Position numbers and translations under genes: made by a program | Notes under the pieces: model-generated | Database searches by the model: none | Told to the model about the DNA's origin: nothing | What the model saw: only the letters and a program-made list of their open reading frames with translations | Shown here: one piece after another, positions 61,492-64,000 of the stretch | Numbering within the stretch: position 1 is the first letter of the stretch | Layout: each line of letters begins with the position of its first letter | Source of the DNA: Photobacterium jeanii | GTDB taxonomy: Bacteria > Pseudomonadota > Gammaproteobacteria > Enterobacterales > Vibrionaceae | NCBI RefSeq assembly: GCF_001650345.1 | Contig: NZ_LVHF01000033.1 | Span: forward strand, 248,001 to 312,000 | Direction of reading: 5' to 3' | DNA: 64,000 bases

Positions 61492-62835
61492 TTAACTACC
61501 TGCGATATTTAAACGCGCGAAGCGAATTTGCGGGGCAAAGAAGTCACGTTCGTAGTCGTTTTGAAGTTGGTTACCAACAGCATCGATCTCTTTCAGCATT
61601 TGATAGAAGTTACCTGCAACAGTAATTCCTCGCACTGGTTGTACGCGTTTACCATCACGGCATAAGAAACCGCTAGCGCCAAATGAGAAGTCACCACTTA
61701 CAGCATCCGCTCCAGAGTGAACCCCTTGAAGCTCAACAAGCTCAAGGTATTCTCCCGCTGTTACTTCCGCTTCAGAGCTGGTGCCTGTTGCAATTACAGT
61801 GTGGCGGCTGGAAACACCTAGGCCACCTTTCGCAGAACGTGAGGCGTTAGCTGTGTTTTCAATGCCAAAGAAGCTGGCTGTATGACTGTTGTGTAGTAGG
61901 CTTTGCAGCTCACCTTCACCGATTAAAATCGTATCTTTAGTTGCATAGCCCTCGCTATCAAACGCCTTGATGGCAGAGCCACCTTCAATCATCGCGATGT
62001 CGGACACGGTCAGCAGTGGGCTTGCTACTTGGGTGTGTAATGCTTCACGCCAAGGGTTGATGCCTTTCATGGCTGCTTGACCTGACAAACACATCCCAAA
62101 AGCGCCAAATAAGCTGCTTAAGCAGCTTAATTCGAACATAACGCTGTAGCTGTTGGTGGCAATAGGTTTGCCTTCTAGTAGCGCAAATGCTGTCTCGTAG
62201 CCGTGATTGATACAGAATTCTGGATCAAGTTGCTCAAAGCGACGACCAGATGACATCCCGCCATGCATTGCTTGCAGGCCATCCTTTTCAATCAGGCTAT
62301 AAGCGTAACAATAAGTTGAGCGCTCTTGATGCTGACACAATGTGCCCTGAGTATTGGCGAGGATCACTTGGCTATCTGATTCGCCAAAGCCGTTATAAGG
62401 AGCACTTTTGGCATGAGGCTTAGCAACAACACCGCTTTCTAGCGCAAGAGCGAGAGCTATTTTATCATCAACTGTCGCATCGTCTTGCTGGTAAATTTCA
62501 GCAACCTCTGTAGTGAGTTTGCTATCGACACAGCTGATGGTTTGATGCTCATCGGCTTGGGTGAACTTAGCGTTGGTTAGGGCTTGCTCTACCATCGCAT
62601 CAAGGCTGGTTGGCTCTAATGATTCTGAGTAGCTCGTGGCGACATGACCCTCTTTTACCACGCGTACCCCAATCACTTGCCCAGAAGTAACCTTGTACTC
62701 ATCTAGCTCACCAGCATTGGCTTTGAGTGAGAAATTGTTACTGCGGTTAGCGATGACATCGGCTTGGGCATTGGCTGCCTCTACGCGCTCAAGTACATGA
62801 TTGATTGCGTTATGTAGTTTGTTTGAATCTGCCAT
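61492..62835 (-). CDS. TldE/PmbA-family metalloprotease subunit
   Basis: Protein of 447 residues of the TldE (PmbA) type, without the HExxxH zinc motif of its partner. The family pattern is seen in AYSLIEKDGLQAMHGGM, VASPLLTVSDIAMIEGGSA and SFGASGFLCRDG. It overlaps the preceding tldD-like gene by one base (TAATG), so the two are coupled and should form the heterodimer that digests small peptides, for instance leader peptides of modified peptides. In E. coli tldD and pmbA are unlinked; an adjacent pair like this is usually a second, specialised set. No peptide precursor gene is seen next to it. Confidence 0.83.
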   Translation of the reverse strand: MADSNKLHNAINHVLERVEAANAQADVIANRSNNFSLKANAGELDEYKVTSGQVIGVRVVKEGHVATSYSESLEPTSLDAMVEQALTNAKFTQADEHQTISCVDSKLTTEVAEIYQQDDATVDDKIALALALESGVVAKPHAKSAPYNGFGESDSQVILANTQGTLCQHQERSTYCYAYSLIEKDGLQAMHGGMSSGRRFEQLDPEFCINHGYETAFALLEGKPIATNSYSVMFELSCLSSLFGAFGMCLSGQAAMKGINPWREALHTQVASPLLTVSDIAMIEGGSAIKAFDSEGYATKDTILIGEGELQSLLHNSHTASFFGIENTANASRSAKGGLGVSSRHTVIATGTSSEAEVTAGEYLELVELQGVHSGADAVSGDFSFGASGFLCRDGKRVQPVRGITVAGNFYQMLKEIDAVGNQLQNDYERDFFAPQIRFARLNIAGS

Positions 62836-64000
62836 TAGTTACCGCCTCCCACAAGAATGTTATCGACTTTCAGAGCCGCTTGGCCCACTGTGGTTGGTAC
62901 TGAACCACTTACAGAACCACACATGCCTGCCGCGAGTGCGAAGTCTTGCCCAACCATGCTAATTTCTTGCAGTACCTTAGGACCTGTACTGATTAAGGTC
63001 GCTGTTTTAAGGGGCTTAGTGATCTTACCGTTTTCAATCAGATACGCTTCTTGAACGGCAAAGTTAAATTCCCCCGTTCCTGGTTGTACCGAGCCTCCGC
63101 CCATCTTCTTGGCATAAATCCCTTTTTCAACGCTGCTCACCATGTCATCTAAGCTGCTATCGCCAGCTTCGATAAAGGTATTACGCATACGAGAAGTTGG
63201 AGCGTATTTGTAAGACTCGCGACGACCAGAGCCTGTTGGCGCATAACCAGTTTTTAGTGAGCCCATGTGATCGACCATAAAGCTGGTGAGCTTGCCGTCT
63301 TTGATCAACTGAGTGCGCTGGGTTTCCATGCCCTCATCGTCAATATTGATTGAGCCCCATTCGTTGCTCATGGTGCCATCATCTACGGCATTGACCACAG
63401 GGTTTGCAATCATCTCGCCCATTTTGTCGTGGAACACAGAGGCTTTTTTAGCAACTGAAGTGGTTTCTAGTAAGTGTCCACATGCTTCATGGAAAATGAC
63501 ACCACCGAAGCCGTTACCAATGATCACCGGCATTTCACCGGATGGGCAAGGCTCAGCGAAGAGTTTGATCATCGCTTGTTTCGCGACATCCTGACCTAGC
63601 TGTTCGGCATTTAAGGTATCGAGGAATTCCCAACCTGTTAGAGCGCCAGGGGCTTCAAAGCCTGTTGATTGCTCGCTACCATTTTGTGCTATCGCGGTAG
63701 CAGCCACACGAGAGTAGTGGCGTGTATCGCCGATATGAAGACCTGTTGAGTTGAAGATCTCAACTTGTTGTTCGCGCTGCAAAATACGACCAATGAATTG
63801 CGAGATTTTCTCGTCTTCATCGCGAGCCGCTTGGTTAGCATGGCGTAGGAAGGCAATTTTACCTTCAAGGTTGGTGTCTTTTGTCAGTGGGTGCTTACAT
63901 TGGTGCTTGCTGTTGTAACGGTTAAGGTTAAGCGCACCCGCTTGGGCAATTTGTTCACGCTTATCTTTAGCAGCTAGCAGGCTAGTTACGCGTTTTAGCT
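62835..64000 (-). CDS. TldD-family metalloprotease subunit, partial at the right edge
   Basis: The frame is open from 62835 up to the window end. At least 388 residues are visible and the start is outside. The zinc motif HEACGH (in IFHEACGHLLET) and the downstream glycine-rich GSGRRESYKYAP are clear TldD signatures. A TTG codon at 63782 could look like a start but is internal, because coding sequence of the same family-like quality continues upstream (helical, rich in Lys/Ala/Leu). It is the first visible gene of an operon with the TldE-like gene and probably supplies the catalytic subunit. Confidence 0.83.
   Translation of the reverse strand, partial: LKRVTSLLAAKDKREQIAQAGALNLNRYNSKHQCKHPLTKDTNLEGKIAFLRHANQAARDEDEKISQFIGRILQREQQVEIFNSTGLHIGDTRHYSRVAATAIAQNGSEQSTGFEAPGALTGWEFLDTLNAEQLGQDVAKQAMIKLFAEPCPSGEMPVIIGNGFGGVIFHEACGHLLETTSVAKKASVFHDKMGEMIANPVVNAVDDGTMSNEWGSINIDDEGMETQRTQLIKDGKLTSFMVDHMGSLKTGYAPTGSGRRESYKYAPTSRMRNTFIEAGDSSLDDMVSSVEKGIYAKKMGGGSVQPGTGEFNFAVQEAYLIENGKITKPLKTATLISTGPKVLQEISMVGQDFALAAGMCGSVSGSVPTTVGQAALKVDNILVGGGN

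Noticed and set aside
63715..63785. TTG at 63782 as the start of the TldD-like gene
   Set aside because: The frame stays open to the window edge and the missing N-terminal half of the family would then be absent; the codon is most likely internal.
1..64000. Prophage, IS element, integron or CRISPR array
   Set aside because: No integrase, transposase, phage structural gene, spaced direct repeats or cas gene was seen on either strand.

Overview
The window looks like chromosomal DNA of a marine gammaproteobacterium of the family Vibrionaceae (Vibrio or Photobacterium type). The evidence is a complete aryl-polyene cluster in the order known from Vibrio and enterobacteria, a second elongation factor G gene outside a str operon, a LonB-type protease, hppD, mogA and Vibrionaceae-like surface proteins. 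The genus cannot be fixed from the sequence alone. No prophage, IS element, integron or CRISPR array is visible.

Layout. 1-8.3 kb holds an outer-membrane barrel, a Lon-like protease, a Fur-box-controlled TonB siderophore receptor, an exported Ntn-hydrolase (choloylglycine hydrolase/penicillin V acylase family) and a small membrane protein. 8.4-12.0 kb holds an EmrAB-type efflux pair (DHA2 MFS plus HlyD adaptor) with a divergent LysR regulator. 12.2 kb holds a PEP-CTERM surface protein behind a good sigma-54 promoter match. 12.9-30.3 kb is the aryl-polyene (APE) locus: a minus-strand operon of 17 genes (apeC to apeR order, with an aromatic amino-acid ammonia-lyase between apeJ and apeK), plus a plus-strand lipoprotein gene and an SAM methyltransferase gene. 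The two plus-strand genes are each preceded by a copy of the same AT-rich element.

30.3-43 kb is a set of mostly single genes: an alpha/beta-hydrolase lipoprotein, an exported tricorn-like protease, two GNATs, a YgiC-type ATP-grasp enzyme, a TetR regulator with a metallo-beta-lactamase-fold target and two operator palindromes between them, a LysR with a divergent serine hydrolase, and two unassigned small proteins. 43-50 kb holds mogA, a small membrane protein, a candidate minus-strand sRNA, an unassigned helical protein, glutathione peroxidase, a CHAD protein, hppD and a phospholipase-D-family lipoprotein. 50-64 kb holds an unusual membrane/coiled-coil/winged-helix protein, a large FG-GAP/VCBS lipoprotein, a hotdog thioesterase, tRNA-Ser(UGA), fusA2, a polysaccharide deacetylase, a chemotaxis receptor behind a FliA-like promoter, a small unknown gene and a TldD/TldE-like protease pair. 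The tldD-like gene runs off the right edge.

How the genes work together. The APE operon has every activity needed to load an aromatic acid on an acyl carrier protein, extend it with conjugated double bonds, pass it to a lipid or sugar carrier and export it to the outer membrane. The ammonia-lyase could supply a cinnamate or coumarate starter from Phe or Tyr. hppD elsewhere in the window would compete for tyrosine-derived carbon. Other items worth attention are the sigma-54/PEP-CTERM gene, the sRNA candidate, the repeated element in front of the two plus-strand APE genes, and the paired TetR palindromes. Several start codons were moved from the longest frame to the one with a ribosome-binding site or signal peptide.
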